From Pseudomonas sp. dw_358 (GTDB lineage Bacteria; Pseudomonadota; Gammaproteobacteria; Pseudomonadales; Pseudomonadaceae), in the NCBI RefSeq assembly GCF_018449655.1, contig NZ_JAAVUX010000002.1:310001-374000 (forward strand): a DNA stretch of 64,000 nucleotides, given 5' to 3'. The first letter of the stretch is position 1, and each line of letters opens with the position of its first letter. This document shows, in pieces, positions 25,775 through 35,347 of the stretch. A program made the position numbers and the translations under genes. The notes below the pieces were generated by a model, which saw only the letters and a list, made by a program, of their open reading frames with translations, was not told where the DNA came from and ran no database searches.

Positions 25775-27472
25775 TCAGGCAATCTTCTTCAAACCCAACT
25801 TCTTCAACTCGTCGTCGCGCAGTTCCCGGCGCAGGATCTTGCCCACGTTGGTGGTGGGCAAGGTATCGCGAAACTCCACGGTGCGCGGCACCTTGTAGGC
25901 CGTCACGTTGCCGCGCATGTGGTCCATGACCTGTTCTTTGGTCAAGGTGACACCGGGGCGCGGCACCACGAAAATCTTGATCGACTCCCCCGACTTCTCG
26001 TCGGGAATGCCGATGGCCGCGCACTGCAACACCCCTGGCAGGGTCGCCAGCACGTCTTCCAGTTCGTTGGGGTAGACGTTGAAGCCGGACACCAGGATCA
26101 TGTCCTTCTTGCGGTCGACGATGCGCATGTAGCCGTCGGGCTGGATCAGGGCGATATCACCGGTCTTCAGCCAGCCGTCCGGGTCGAGGATCTCGGCCGT
26201 GGCGTCCACCCGCTGCCAGTACCCCTTCATGACCTGCGGGCCCTTGACGCATAACTCGCCCACTTCGCCCAGGGCCAGTTCCACACCATCGTCGGTGATC
26301 ACCTTGCACTGGGTCGAGGGCACCGGAATGCCGATGGTGCCGATCTGGATGTTCTGGATCGGGTTGACCGTGGCCACCGGGCTGGTCTCGGTCATGCCAT
26401 AGCCTTCGCAGATCGCACAGCCGGTCACGGCCTTCCAGCGCTCGGCGGCGGCCAGTTGCAGGGCCATCCCGCCGGAGAGGGTGATCTTCAGCGAGGAGAA
26501 GTCCAGCTTGCGGAAACCTTCGTTATTGCACAGCGCCACAAACAGCGTGTTGAGACCGACGAAACCGCTGAACTTCCACTTCGACAGCTCCTTGACCATC
26601 GCCGGCAGGTCCCGCGGGTTGCTGATCAGGATGTTGTGATTGCCGATCAACATCATCGCCATGCAATGAAAGGTGAAGGCATAGATATGGTAGAGCGGCA
26701 GCGGGGTGATAAGGATTTCGCAACCTTCATCGAGGTTGGAACCCATCAGCGCCTTGCATTGCAGCATGTTGGCCACCAGGTTGCGATGGGTCAGCATGGC
26801 GCCCTTGGCCACCCCGGTGGTGCCGCCAGTGTATTGCAGCACGGCCACATCGTCGGCTGCCGGGCAGGCGTCGTTGACCGGCTTGCCGCGCCCCTTGGCG
26901 AGCACGTCGTTGAACTTGACGGCCTTGGGCAGGTAATAGGCTGGCACCATTTTCTTCACGTACTTGATCACGCTGTTGACCAGCAGACGCTTGAGGGGCG
27001 GCAACAGGTCGGCCACCTCGGTGACGATCACGTGCTTGACCTGGGTCTTGGGCACCACGGTCTGGGCCAGGTGGGCCATGTTGGCCAGGCACACCAGCGC
27101 CTTGGCGCCGGAGTCGGTGAACTGGTGTTCCATTTCCCGCGCGGTGTACAGCGGGTTGGTGTTGACCACGATCAGGCCGGCGCGGATTGCACCGAACACG
27201 GCCACAGGGTATTGCAGGACGTTGGGCAACTGCACGGCGATGCGATCGCCCGGTTGCAGATCGGTGTGCTGCTGCAGGTAAGCGGCAAACGCCCCCGACA
27301 GTTCGTGGAGTTCGCCGTAGGTCAGGGTCTTGCCGAGGTTGCTGAAGGCCGGCTTGTCGGCGAACCGCGTGCACGACTGCTTGAGCACTGCCTGGATATT
27401 CGGGTATTCGTCAGGATCGATCTCGGCGGCAATGCCCGCTGGATACTTATCCTTCCAGAAATTTTCGATCAT
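25775..27472 (-). CDS. fadD1: Long-chain fatty acid-CoA ligase
   Basis: 565 residues. AMP-forming acyl-CoA synthetase: P-loop YTGGTTGVAKG at 214-224, the GYGMTETSP motif, the FACS signature DGWLKTGDIALIQPDGYMRIVDRKKD and the C-terminal Lys in TTNVGKILRR. It activates exogenous fatty acids at the inner membrane for beta-oxidation. The start MIENFWKDKYPAG is that of Pseudomonas FadD1, with GGAGGAG nine bases upstream. In PAO1 a second ligase fadD2 follows fadD1; here no fadD2 is present downstream, its place being taken by the decayed glutamine-synthetase-like locus. Confidence 0.93.
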   Translation of the reverse strand: MIENFWKDKYPAGIAAEIDPDEYPNIQAVLKQSCTRFADKPAFSNLGKTLTYGELHELSGAFAAYLQQHTDLQPGDRIAVQLPNVLQYPVAVFGAIRAGLIVVNTNPLYTAREMEHQFTDSGAKALVCLANMAHLAQTVVPKTQVKHVIVTEVADLLPPLKRLLVNSVIKYVKKMVPAYYLPKAVKFNDVLAKGRGKPVNDACPAADDVAVLQYTGGTTGVAKGAMLTHRNLVANMLQCKALMGSNLDEGCEILITPLPLYHIYAFTFHCMAMMLIGNHNILISNPRDLPAMVKELSKWKFSGFVGLNTLFVALCNNEGFRKLDFSSLKITLSGGMALQLAAAERWKAVTGCAICEGYGMTETSPVATVNPIQNIQIGTIGIPVPSTQCKVITDDGVELALGEVGELCVKGPQVMKGYWQRVDATAEILDPDGWLKTGDIALIQPDGYMRIVDRKKDMILVSGFNVYPNELEDVLATLPGVLQCAAIGIPDEKSGESIKIFVVPRPGVTLTKEQVMDHMRGNVTAYKVPRTVEFRDTLPTTNVGKILRRELRDDELKKLGLKKIA

Positions 27473-27675
27473 GGAAGCCCACTCCTCCAGCCACGGCGAA
27501 TTCGACGCATTCAATGCGATTATTATTGATCTGTCATTGCGGCCAGGCGATTACCAGATGGCCGAAAGCGCGCCGAGAGTAGCAGCTTTGATGGAGGGCG
27601 CCTAGGGGCGCAGAGGCCCCTGACGATACAAATATGACCAATATAAAATCATCAGTCACATTTAGAGTATTGATA

Positions 27676-28645
27676 CTATTGTGCCGGCAATGGCTCTGGC
27701 TCGCTGGGTGCAGCCGAGGCCTGCGGGACTGGCAAGTAGGCGACGCTGCCGCCGTGGTCATGATGGAAAGGCGTCGTACCGCCTTTCTGGTTGCTGAGCA
27801 CTACTTGATGGCCGTCTGCCAGATAATTCATCGGTGGATGGTTCGGATCCTTGTACTGAGCAACCACGATGGCATGCGCCGGAGGGGTTGCTGCAGGTAC
27901 ATCGGCAACTTGTTGTCGACATCCACCATGACCATTTGCCAGCGCGACCAGGGCGCCAAGGCGCTGGCTTGAGTGCGCAGGCGTGCGGCGAAATCCGGGA
28001 CATTGCTGTTGCTGTGCGGGTAAAGCACGCCGATGACTGCCAACAGGGTAAGGGCGGCTATGCCGATGCCTCGCTGCCAGAGCGCGTCCACAGGCTGACC
28101 CGCAGCACGGCGCGCGGTCAGGCATTCGTTCAGCTACCAGCCACCGAGCAATTGGGCAAAGGGCACCAGCGGCAGTACCACCATACCGCGGCCAGCACGC
28201 CGAACACGCTGAGGATATCGGCCGTGGCCACCCGTGACCAGAAAATGAAATAAAAGGTGGTGGCCAACAACCAGCCCGCCAGCAGCCCCGTACCCTTGCG
28301 ATACAGTTGCTCGCCCAAGGCGTAAACCAGCCACACGCTCAACCAGGCACCGATGACCGAAGGCAGGCGCAGTGACCAGTGATTCAGGCCACCCAGGAGC
28401 CAGGCCGTGGCGGTGATCAACCAATAGGAAGGCAGCGGCTTGTCGTAATAGGCCGAGCCCTTGAGATAGGGGTCGAAATAGTCACCGCTTTGCAGCATCT
28501 GCAACGCAATGTTGGCCCAGCGGGTTTCGGCACCCCACAGTTCGCGCTGACCCAGGCCCAGGGTCAGCAGCACTGCCGTACAGGCCAGCAAGCATAAAAG
28601 GGGGGCATGGCGGGGGGTTCGGCACAGCTCGATCAGGGGCTTCAT
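27676..28645 (-). pseudogene. Family-39 (ArnT/PMT-like) glycosyltransferase gene, internally deleted and frameshifted
   Basis: The first 155 or so codons are the N-terminal membrane region of an ArnT-like glycosyltransferase (ELWGAETRWANIALQMLQSG, YYDKPLPSYWLI, and several helices) ending abruptly at WWYCRW. The remaining sequence continues in a second frame (IGIAALTLLAVIGVLYPHSN, then APWSRWQMVMVDVDNKLPMY) and after another shift in a third frame (YLADGHQVVLSNQKGG to PEPLPAQ and stop). An intact protein would be about 500-550 residues; the two ends survive but the central helices are lost. The gene is back to back with an intact family-39 member at 28956. It cannot make a working transferase. 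Confidence 0.78.
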
Positions 28646-28955
28646 GGCAGGGCGTCTTCGGTGAATGGCGCCTGAACGTCAGGGAGAAATCCGTGAGTGA
28701 GATGTCGGATAAATGGTAAAAAAATGTGTTAAATCAAGCAGGTGAAATGTCTCGTGGCGTAACCTGTCGCTTGCCTGTACGGGGCATGATCTGGCGCTGG
28801 TGTTGATGGGCAATTCACCCTATTTTCACAGCACAGAACTCAAGCTTGCGCCTTTCGACCCGCGGGATGCGGTCCGCAATCCGGGGTCATGTGAGAATGG
28901 ACGACACCGTGAAACCACTGAACTGCCTTTTATCTCTCTCGATCAGGGTACGGCC
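28646..28955. other. Divergent intergenic region between the two glycosyltransferase loci
   Basis: It includes an AT-rich stretch near 28700-28750 that probably holds promoters. I see no palindrome of note and no ORF with a ribosome site. Confidence 0.4.
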
Positions 28956-30596
28956 ATGATCAATAATCCCTCGCTCGCCGACACCCGTCCTGCCCTCCTG
29001 CCCTTCGAGCCGGGCATGCAGCGTCAATCGCTGCTGGTAGGCGCCGTCACCCTGCTGTTGCTGGTATTCGGCAATTTCCATCAGGCACCGATCGGTTTCG
29101 ACTCGCGCTTTGTGATGTTCGCCCAGGAAATGCTTCGCCATGGGCCCAGCTTCTTTCCGACCACCTATGGCGAGCCCTATCCGGACTATTCGGCCACTTC
29201 GACCTTTCTGATCTACCTGCTGTCGTTGCCATTCGGCGAGGTCACCAGTTTCACCGCCTGGCTGCCGACTGCCGTGGCTGGCGCGGTTCTGGCCACCTTG
29301 ATGTATCGCTTGCTCGCCCGGTATTCCCGGCAGTGGGCGCTGCTCAGCGTGGCCTGGATGCTACTGAGCGCGACCTTCGTCACTGAAGCCCGCGCCGTCT
29401 CCCTGGACCTCATGCTGGCAGCCGTGGCCTTCGCCGTGTTCTATCTGGGCTACGCGGCCGACCACTTCGGTGCGGCCCGACGCACCCCTGCCCTGCTGGC
29501 CCTGCTGCTGCTGGGTTTTGCCATTCGCGGGCCGATCGGCCTGGTGGTGCCCACCGGCATGCTGTGCATCTATTACCTGCAGGGCCGCCAGTTCAAGCGC
29601 CTGTTCAGCTTCGGTTTCATGGCCTTGGCCTTGTTGCTGGCGTGCATCGGCCTGCTGCTATGGCTGGCGCACCTGAGCGGTGGCCCGGCGTTTGTGCAGG
29701 ACGTGATTCGCATGCAAGTTACCGGTCGCGTCGATGGCAGCGAAGGCGCCAGCAGCGGCCTTTATTACTTCACCAGTTCCCTGGGCAACTACGCGCCGGC
29801 CTATCCCTTGGCGCTGCTGGTGCTGGCCGCCGTTGCCGTCACCTGGCGCAACCAGCGCGGCCCGTTGCTTTATCTGCTGCTGGCCTGCACAGCCGCCGGG
29901 TTACTGGTGATGGTCGGCCTCTCGGTGCCGATGGCGAAAAAGGCGCGCTATGTGCTACCCATGTTGCCCATGGCAGCCATCGTCGCAGCCTATCCCTTCA
30001 CCCAGCCTAAAGGATTCGTGTTTGCTGCGTTGCGCTGGCTTTCCATGGGGATCTGGCTGGTGTTGCCGGGGCTGGTCCTGGCCGGACTGCTGGTGGCCCG
30101 TCATCACCTGCCGGATGAGCTGCCGCCTATCGCTGCGCTGGTAGCCCTGATGACGATATTGCAGGTGCTGGCTATCGGTCTGTTGTTCATGCCCAGTCGC
30201 CGTACCCTGGGGCTGGCGGGCTGCGCAATCCTTACCCTGTGGACCGCCTATATCCTGGTCTTCGAACCGGTCGAGCGCGAGTTGTACGACACACGCACGT
30301 TTTCACAGGCCGTGATGCAACGCGTGCAAGCCGGCTCAGCCTCGTTAGTGCTGCACGGCATGGGCAAGGACGCCAAGGCGATCAAATTCATGGTCAATGT
30401 CGAGGGTGAGGTGAAACCCCTGTTTACCTCTACCGCCGACGAGCTGCAAGCGGTCAAGCGACCGGCCTATGCGTTCATGAGCAAGGCCGATTACGGCAAG
30501 CTGCAAGGGACGCCGCTGGGCATGCTGGAGCCGGTGATGACCGGCAAGTTCGACAAGGATGACTACGTGCTGCTGCACCTGGGCAGGCAGTCGTAA
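28956..30596 (+). CDS. Family-39/PMT-like integral membrane glycosyltransferase
   Basis: 546 residues with about 11-12 membrane segments and a C-terminal soluble tail. The first periplasmic loop carries GFDSRFVMFAQEMLRHG and YSATSTFLIYLL, the same layout as the DETRYAxxxxEML loop of ArnT, but the canonical Asp-Glu pair reads FDSR. ArnT-like enzymes use polyprenyl-phosphate sugars on the periplasmic face. The ATG at 28956 is taken because a hydrophobic helix follows within 30 residues; the open frame reaches 28800. It converges with the arn operon. Sugar and acceptor unknown. Confidence 0.78.
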   Translation: MINNPSLADTRPALLPFEPGMQRQSLLVGAVTLLLLVFGNFHQAPIGFDSRFVMFAQEMLRHGPSFFPTTYGEPYPDYSATSTFLIYLLSLPFGEVTSFTAWLPTAVAGAVLATLMYRLLARYSRQWALLSVAWMLLSATFVTEARAVSLDLMLAAVAFAVFYLGYAADHFGAARRTPALLALLLLGFAIRGPIGLVVPTGMLCIYYLQGRQFKRLFSFGFMALALLLACIGLLLWLAHLSGGPAFVQDVIRMQVTGRVDGSEGASSGLYYFTSSLGNYAPAYPLALLVLAAVAVTWRNQRGPLLYLLLACTAAGLLVMVGLSVPMAKKARYVLPMLPMAAIVAAYPFTQPKGFVFAALRWLSMGIWLVLPGLVLAGLLVARHHLPDELPPIAALVALMTILQVLAIGLLFMPSRRTLGLAGCAILTLWTAYILVFEPVERELYDTRTFSQAVMQRVQAGSASLVLHGMGKDAKAIKFMVNVEGEVKPLFTSTADELQAVKRPAYAFMSKADYGKLQGTPLGMLEPVMTGKFDKDDYVLLHLGRQS

Positions 30597-30600
30597 CCCG

Positions 30601-30639
30601 AAACAAAACGGCCCCTGCGGCTTACACCGCAGGGGCCGT
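30601..30639 (-). terminator. Rho-independent terminator of the arn-ugd operon
   Basis: Perfect 13-pair stem ACGGCCCCTGCGG - CTTACA - CCGCAGGGGCCGT. On the minus strand it is followed by TTTTGTTT; on the plus strand there is no T-tract, so it mainly ends the ugd transcript, while blocking read-through of the convergent glycosyltransferase as a hairpin. Confidence 0.88.
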
Positions 30640-30676
30640 CGGGCCGGCACTGCGCAAGCCCGCGACAGCGGTTTGA

Positions 30677-32047
30677 TCAGACCGCCGCGGCCCACTTCTG
30701 ATCAGGAATCGGCAAGTTGCAGGACTCGCCGCGGCCAATCGGGAAGTACTCGAAACCCAACTTCGCCAAACGCTCGACATCGTACAGATTGCGTCCGTCG
30801 AAAATGACCGGGTGCTTCAGGCGCTTCTGAATCAGGTCAAAATCCGGCGCCTTGAACTGCTGCCATTCGGTGCAGACGATCAGTGCATCCGCGCCCAGCA
30901 ACGCCGACTCCGGCGTGCCCATCAACACCAGGCCAGGATGGTCGGCATACAGGCTCTGGGTCTGTTGCATGGCCTCGGGGTCGAATGCCCGCACCTGCGC
31001 GCCAGCCGCCCACAGCGCTTCCATCAGGACCCGGCTGGGTGCATCGCGCATATCGTCGGTGTTGGGCTTGAAGGCCAAACCCCATACCGCGAAGGTTCGA
31101 CCCTTGAGGTCACCCTGGAAGTAGGCGTTCACGCGGTCGAACAGCTTGTGCTTCTGGCGTTCGTTGATGGCTTCCACCGCCTTGAGCAGGTCGTTGGAGC
31201 AGTTGGCGCCTTCGGCACTCTGGATCAGCGCGCGCATGTCCTTGGGGAAGCACGAGCCGCCATACCCACAACCGGCATAGATGAAGTCATAGCCAATGCG
31301 CGAGTCGGCACCGATACCCAGACGCACTGATTCGATGTCGGCGCCCAGGTGTTCGGCCAGCTCGGCGATCTGGTTGATGAAGCTGATCTTGGTCGCCAGC
31401 ATGCAGTTGGCCGCGTACTTGGTCAGCTCGGCGCTGCGCAGATCCATGAACATGATGCGGTCGTGATTACGGTTGAACGGTGCGTACAAGTCACGCATCA
31501 CCTGGCGCACTTCGTCGCTCTGGCAACCGATGACGATACGGTCCGGGCGACGGCAGTCATTGACGGCCGAACCTTCCTTGAGAAACTCGGGGTTGGACAC
31601 CACCTCGAACTCCAGGGTCCGGCCGGCCTTTTCCAACTGCCCGTTGATGTGCTGGGTCAAGGCGTCGCCAGTACCCACTGGCACCGTGGATTTCTCCACC
31701 ACGATCAGCTTGTTCCGACGATGGCGGGCGATGGCATCGCCTACCGCAAAGACCGCACCAAGGTCAGCCGAACCGTCCCCCGTGGACGGTGTGCCGACGG
31801 CAATGAACAGCACCTGGGCGTGCTCCACGGCGCGCTTCTCGTCGCTGGTGAAGTGCAGCCGACCGCTGGCCAGGCTTTCACGAACCAGATTCGCCAGGCC
31901 GGGCTCGAAAATGGTCACGTGGCCTTGCTCGAGCTGTTTGACCTTGTGTTCGTCAATGTCCATGCAGATGACGTCGTGCCCGACTTCAGAGAGCACCACA
32001 GCCTGTACCAGGCCGACATAGCCACTTCCGATTACGCTGATTTTCAT
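30677..32047 (-). CDS. ugd: UDP-glucose 6-dehydrogenase
   Basis: 456 residues. Rossmann GSGYVGL at 7-13, the substrate-site GCGYGGSCFPKD with catalytic Cys, and GLAFKPNTDDMRDAPS. It oxidises UDP-glucose to UDP-glucuronate with two NAD, the precursor for the L-Ara4N pathway encoded just upstream. Only nine bases separate it from arnF and a terminator follows, so it is the last gene of the arn operon. Confidence 0.93.
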   Translation of the reverse strand: MKISVIGSGYVGLVQAVVLSEVGHDVICMDIDEHKVKQLEQGHVTIFEPGLANLVRESLASGRLHFTSDEKRAVEHAQVLFIAVGTPSTGDGSADLGAVFAVGDAIARHRRNKLIVVEKSTVPVGTGDALTQHINGQLEKAGRTLEFEVVSNPEFLKEGSAVNDCRRPDRIVIGCQSDEVRQVMRDLYAPFNRNHDRIMFMDLRSAELTKYAANCMLATKISFINQIAELAEHLGADIESVRLGIGADSRIGYDFIYAGCGYGGSCFPKDMRALIQSAEGANCSNDLLKAVEAINERQKHKLFDRVNAYFQGDLKGRTFAVWGLAFKPNTDDMRDAPSRVLMEALWAAGAQVRAFDPEAMQQTQSLYADHPGLVLMGTPESALLGADALIVCTEWQQFKAPDFDLIQKRLKHPVIFDGRNLYDVERLAKLGFEYFPIGRGESCNLPIPDQKWAAAV

Positions 32048-32056
32048 ACGCAGGTC

Positions 32057-32458
32057 CTACGACTCGACACCCTGAGGGCGTCGCGAATTAATGATCAGCA
32101 CACCCAGAATGACCAGCGTCACCCCCAGCGTCCTGAGCAGGGAAAAATGTTCATTGAACGTGGGCAGGCACGCGGCCGCCACGTAGACCAGCGCATAACT
32201 CATGCTCAACATGGCATAGGCTCGCCCCAATGGCAGCTCGCGCAATGCGCCCAGCCAGCACAGCATGGACAAGGCATAGGCGATGATCGCCGCAGCGACC
32301 ACGCCCAGCGCCAGCATCGACAAGCTGCCCTGGCTCAGCGCGGCCAGCCACTCGCTTGGCCCCGGCAGACGGCTCATGCTCCAGCGCATGCCCAACTGGG
32401 CACTGCTGACCAGCACGACACTGCCCATGGCCAGCGATATGGCGGTGGTACGGCTCAT
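32057..32458 (-). CDS. arnF: Undecaprenyl-phosphate-L-Ara4N flippase subunit ArnF
   Basis: 133 residues, four membrane helices, small-multidrug-resistance-like fold ([45 protein letters not shown] cut in two helices). With ArnE it flips the lipid-linked aminosugar to the periplasmic face. Its ATG overlaps the arnE stop by four bases (ATGA), which fixes the start against a longer open frame upstream. Confidence 0.9.
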   Translation of the reverse strand: MSRTTAISLAMGSVVLVSSAQLGMRWSMSRLPGPSEWLAALSQGSLSMLALGVVAAAIIAYALSMLCWLGALRELPLGRAYAMLSMSYALVYVAAACLPTFNEHFSLLRTLGVTLVILGVLIINSRRPQGVES

Positions 32459-32799
32459 GCCTGCCACCCCAGCATGACCACGCCGGCCATCACCAGCAGC
32501 ACGCCGAACCAGTGGCGCAGGTCCACCGATTCCTTGAAACCGAATTTGGCCACCAAGGTGATCAGGACAAAGTTCAAGCCGAGCATGGGGTAGGCAATGC
32601 CCACCTCCAGGTGCTGCAGCACCAGCAGCCACAGCAACAAGCCCAGCCCCAGGCAGGTCAGGGCCGCCCAGAGCCAGGGCGTCGCCAGCTTGGCCAGGGC
32701 TGTCGAGGTCTGCCCGCGCCAGCTTTCCACGGCCAGCTTCTGGGCGATCTGGCCAAGGCAGGTCAAGGCGCAGGCCGCTACCAGCAACAACAAAATCAT
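32455..32799 (-). CDS. arnE: Undecaprenyl-phosphate-L-Ara4N flippase subunit ArnE
   Basis: 114 residues, four membrane helices, EamA/SMR-type; [20 protein letters not shown] matches the conserved second half of ArnE. Partner of ArnF. ATGA overlaps couple it to arnT upstream and arnF downstream. Confidence 0.9.
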   Translation of the reverse strand: MILLLLVAACALTCLGQIAQKLAVESWRGQTSTALAKLATPWLWAALTCLGLGLLLWLLVLQHLEVGIAYPMLGLNFVLITLVAKFGFKESVDLRHWFGVLLVMAGVVMLGWQA

Positions 32800-34463
32800 G
32801 GTGACGTCTGATCGTAGATCAGGATAACGATGCTGCCAGCTTCATAACGCCGGCTGGCGGCTGGCAGTTCGTCCAACTCGGCCTGCTCGTCCTCGCCCTT
32901 CACCCGCATCACCACGCCGACGCTGCTCTTGCGGCGAGCAGCCGCCAGCCACGGGCCCACTTCCTCCTTCGTCACGGCGCGCCCTTGGGCGTCCGGATAA
33001 GCCAGGCCGTAGCGCGTTTCGCCGCCGGTGTTGTACAGGATGATCTGCGAATTGCCGGTATGCCAGGACAGCGCAGAGGCGGCACCCAGCTCGTTGCTCA
33101 TCAGTACCGGGGTGTTTTTCAGCTCGGCGGTGTGCTGGGCGATGAAGGTGTCCGGGGTCTTGTTGTCGACCACCTTGCGCGGCAAGGCCGCCGGGATCAG
33201 CGCCAGGGCGATGCCCATGCCCACGGCGGGCGCCATCCACCACCGGGCCGGCTTGCGGACGGCCAGCAGGTTAGCCATGGTCCAGCCCAGCAGCGCCAGC
33301 ACCAGCAACGCCAGGCTTTTGGGTTCGTGATGATAGATGGGCTTCTTCATTTGCAGATACGCCACCGCCAGCAGGGCCACTACGCCCATGGCCACGTTCA
33401 GCCAGCTGTTCAGACGCAATGGCGCAAGACGGCCCTGCTCCAGACGCCGGACCAACGCCTGACCCATCAACAACGCGAGGGGCAGCAGGCACGGCATGAT
33501 GTACGACGGCAGTTTGCCCTTGGCAATGCTGAAGAACACCAGCGGCAACAGCAGCCACAGCCACAGAAAGGCAATATGGGGCTGTACCCGGTCCTTCCAG
33601 CCCTGCACCAGCGTGTCGGGCAAGAGGCCGACCCATGGAAGGCTCGCCATCAGCATGATCGGCAAGTAGTAGTACCAGCTTTCGGCATGCTGGGCATCGT
33701 CACCGGCGAAGCGACGGATATGCTCGTCCCAGAAGAAGTAGTTCCAGAAATCCGGCTCCTGATGGTTGACGGTCAGCGCCCACGGCAGCGACAGCAAGAC
33801 CGCTACCACCACCGCTACGAGGCCGTAACGCACCAGTTCAAGGAAGCGTCGTTGCCAGAACATGTAAGGCAACGCCACCAGCACCGGCAGCAGCAAGGCC
33901 AGGAAACCCTTTGTCATGAAGCCCAGGGCGCAGGCAAAGCCGACCCCCGCCCAGGCACCCAGTCGCGCCTGGGTCGTGGCGGCATCCACTGCGTACCAGA
34001 GGGCGAAGATGCTCAGATTGACCCAAAGGGTGAACTGCGGATCAAGGTTGGCGTAACCGGACCCCGCGCAGATCAGCGACAGGCTCATGTAGACCACGGC
34101 GCTGGTCAGTTGCAGCTGAGGGTTGCGCCAGAAACGCCCGGCGATCAGCCAGGCCAGCACCACGCTCAGCGCCAGCGCGACGGCCGAGGCCACCCGCACG
34201 CCGAACAGGTTCTGCCCGAACACCGCCTGACCGATGGCAATCATCCAGTAGCCGGCGGCGGGTTTTTCGAAGTAGCGCAGACCCATGAAATGCGGGGTAG
34301 CCCAGTGGCCGGTCAGGAGCATTTCCTGGCTGGCCTGGGCATAGCGAGTTTCATCGGGAATCCACAGGCCGTGGAACGGCAATGGCGCCAGATAGAACAA
34401 CAGGAACGCCAATGCCAGAAGACCAAATGCCCATGTACGATTGAAGGTAGAGCCCTGGGTCAT
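32796..34463 (-). CDS. arnT: Lipid A 4-amino-4-deoxy-L-arabinose transferase
   Basis: 555 residues, about 12 helices plus a C-terminal periplasmic domain. The first periplasmic loop has [19 protein letters not shown] with the catalytic-type Asp-Glu pair and [10 protein letters not shown]. It transfers L-Ara4N from undecaprenyl phosphate to lipid A phosphates in the inner membrane's outer leaflet, lowering affinity for polymyxins. Overlaps arnD by four bases. Confidence 0.95.
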   Translation of the reverse strand: MTQGSTFNRTWAFGLLALAFLLFYLAPLPFHGLWIPDETRYAQASQEMLLTGHWATPHFMGLRYFEKPAAGYWMIAIGQAVFGQNLFGVRVASAVALALSVVLAWLIAGRFWRNPQLQLTSAVVYMSLSLICAGSGYANLDPQFTLWVNLSIFALWYAVDAATTQARLGAWAGVGFACALGFMTKGFLALLLPVLVALPYMFWQRRFLELVRYGLVAVVVAVLLSLPWALTVNHQEPDFWNYFFWDEHIRRFAGDDAQHAESWYYYLPIMLMASLPWVGLLPDTLVQGWKDRVQPHIAFLWLWLLLPLVFFSIAKGKLPSYIMPCLLPLALLMGQALVRRLEQGRLAPLRLNSWLNVAMGVVALLAVAYLQMKKPIYHHEPKSLALLVLALLGWTMANLLAVRKPARWWMAPAVGMGIALALIPAALPRKVVDNKTPDTFIAQHTAELKNTPVLMSNELGAASALSWHTGNSQIILYNTGGETRYGLAYPDAQGRAVTKEEVGPWLAAARRKSSVGVVMRVKGEDEQAELDELPAASRRYEAGSIVILIYDQTSP

Positions 34464-35347
34464 GGACGCTGCACTCCCAACCAGCCTTCGCGGCCTGGCA
34501 GGGTGCCCCGCGATACCTGCCCCGGTGGCAGGCTGTGCAGCTCGGCGGGCAACAACTCGCCCAACGGTTTGAAATCAATGGCCCGATCGCGAGCCTCTTT
34601 CAACAGTCGACGGAACTCGTCGGCCATGAGAATCCCTTCCACTTCAGCATGAATGGTGTAGACGTTCAGACCATCGGGCTTGAAACGATCAAGCACGAAA
34701 TGGTTGAACTCGGCGGAGCTGACCTGGGTACCGACCACCTCATCGAAGGTCGGCAGGTCGGCAGGGATCTGCGGCGTCCCCAGGCTGCCATCGGCCAAGG
34801 TCGGCAGAAAGCTGTGGCTGCCCCGACAATCGCTGTTATAGCGAAAACCGAACGCCTGCTTGGCCTGCACCACACGCTCGTCGGCGCGCCAGCCAGCGGT
34901 GGCCGAACAGGTCACCGGTTGGCCGAGGATATCGCTGAGGGTATCGACCCCCAGGCGAATCTGTTCGTGCAGCTGCGCATCACTCCAGCGCCCGGCGTTG
35001 GCCTGCCAGCCATGGTGATCCCAGGCGTGCAGCCCGACCTCATGGCCAGCCGCCTGGGCCTGGCGCATCAGGTGCCCCAGGTCACGCCCGATTTTCTTGC
35101 CCGGCCAGGCAGTGCCGGCCAGCAGAATGTCCCAGCCATACAGGCCTGCCGCATTGGAGCGCAACATCTTCCACAGGAATTGCGGACGAATCAGGCGCCA
35201 TAAATGACGCCCCATGTTGTCCGGTCCGACACTGAAAAAAAATGTGGCTTTGATCTGGGCTTCGTCGAGTATTTCGAGCAGCCTCGGCACCCCGTCACGG
35301 GTGCCCCGGTAGGTGTCCACATCGATGCGCAGTCCCGCTTGCATCAA
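34460..35347 (-). CDS. arnD: 4-deoxy-4-formamido-L-arabinose-phosphoundecaprenol deformylase
   Basis: 295 residues, NodB/polysaccharide-deacetylase fold: [16 protein letters not shown] with the metal-binding Asp, [13 protein letters not shown] with the two His ligands. It removes the formyl group that ArnA added, after transfer to undecaprenyl phosphate. Overlaps arnA by four bases. Confidence 0.94.
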   Translation of the reverse strand: MMQAGLRIDVDTYRGTRDGVPRLLEILDEAQIKATFFFSVGPDNMGRHLWRLIRPQFLWKMLRSNAAGLYGWDILLAGTAWPGKKIGRDLGHLMRQAQAAGHEVGLHAWDHHGWQANAGRWSDAQLHEQIRLGVDTLSDILGQPVTCSATAGWRADERVVQAKQAFGFRYNSDCRGSHSFLPTLADGSLGTPQIPADLPTFDEVVGTQVSSAEFNHFVLDRFKPDGLNVYTIHAEVEGILMADEFRRLLKEARDRAIDFKPLGELLPAELHSLPPGQVSRGTLPGREGWLGVQRP

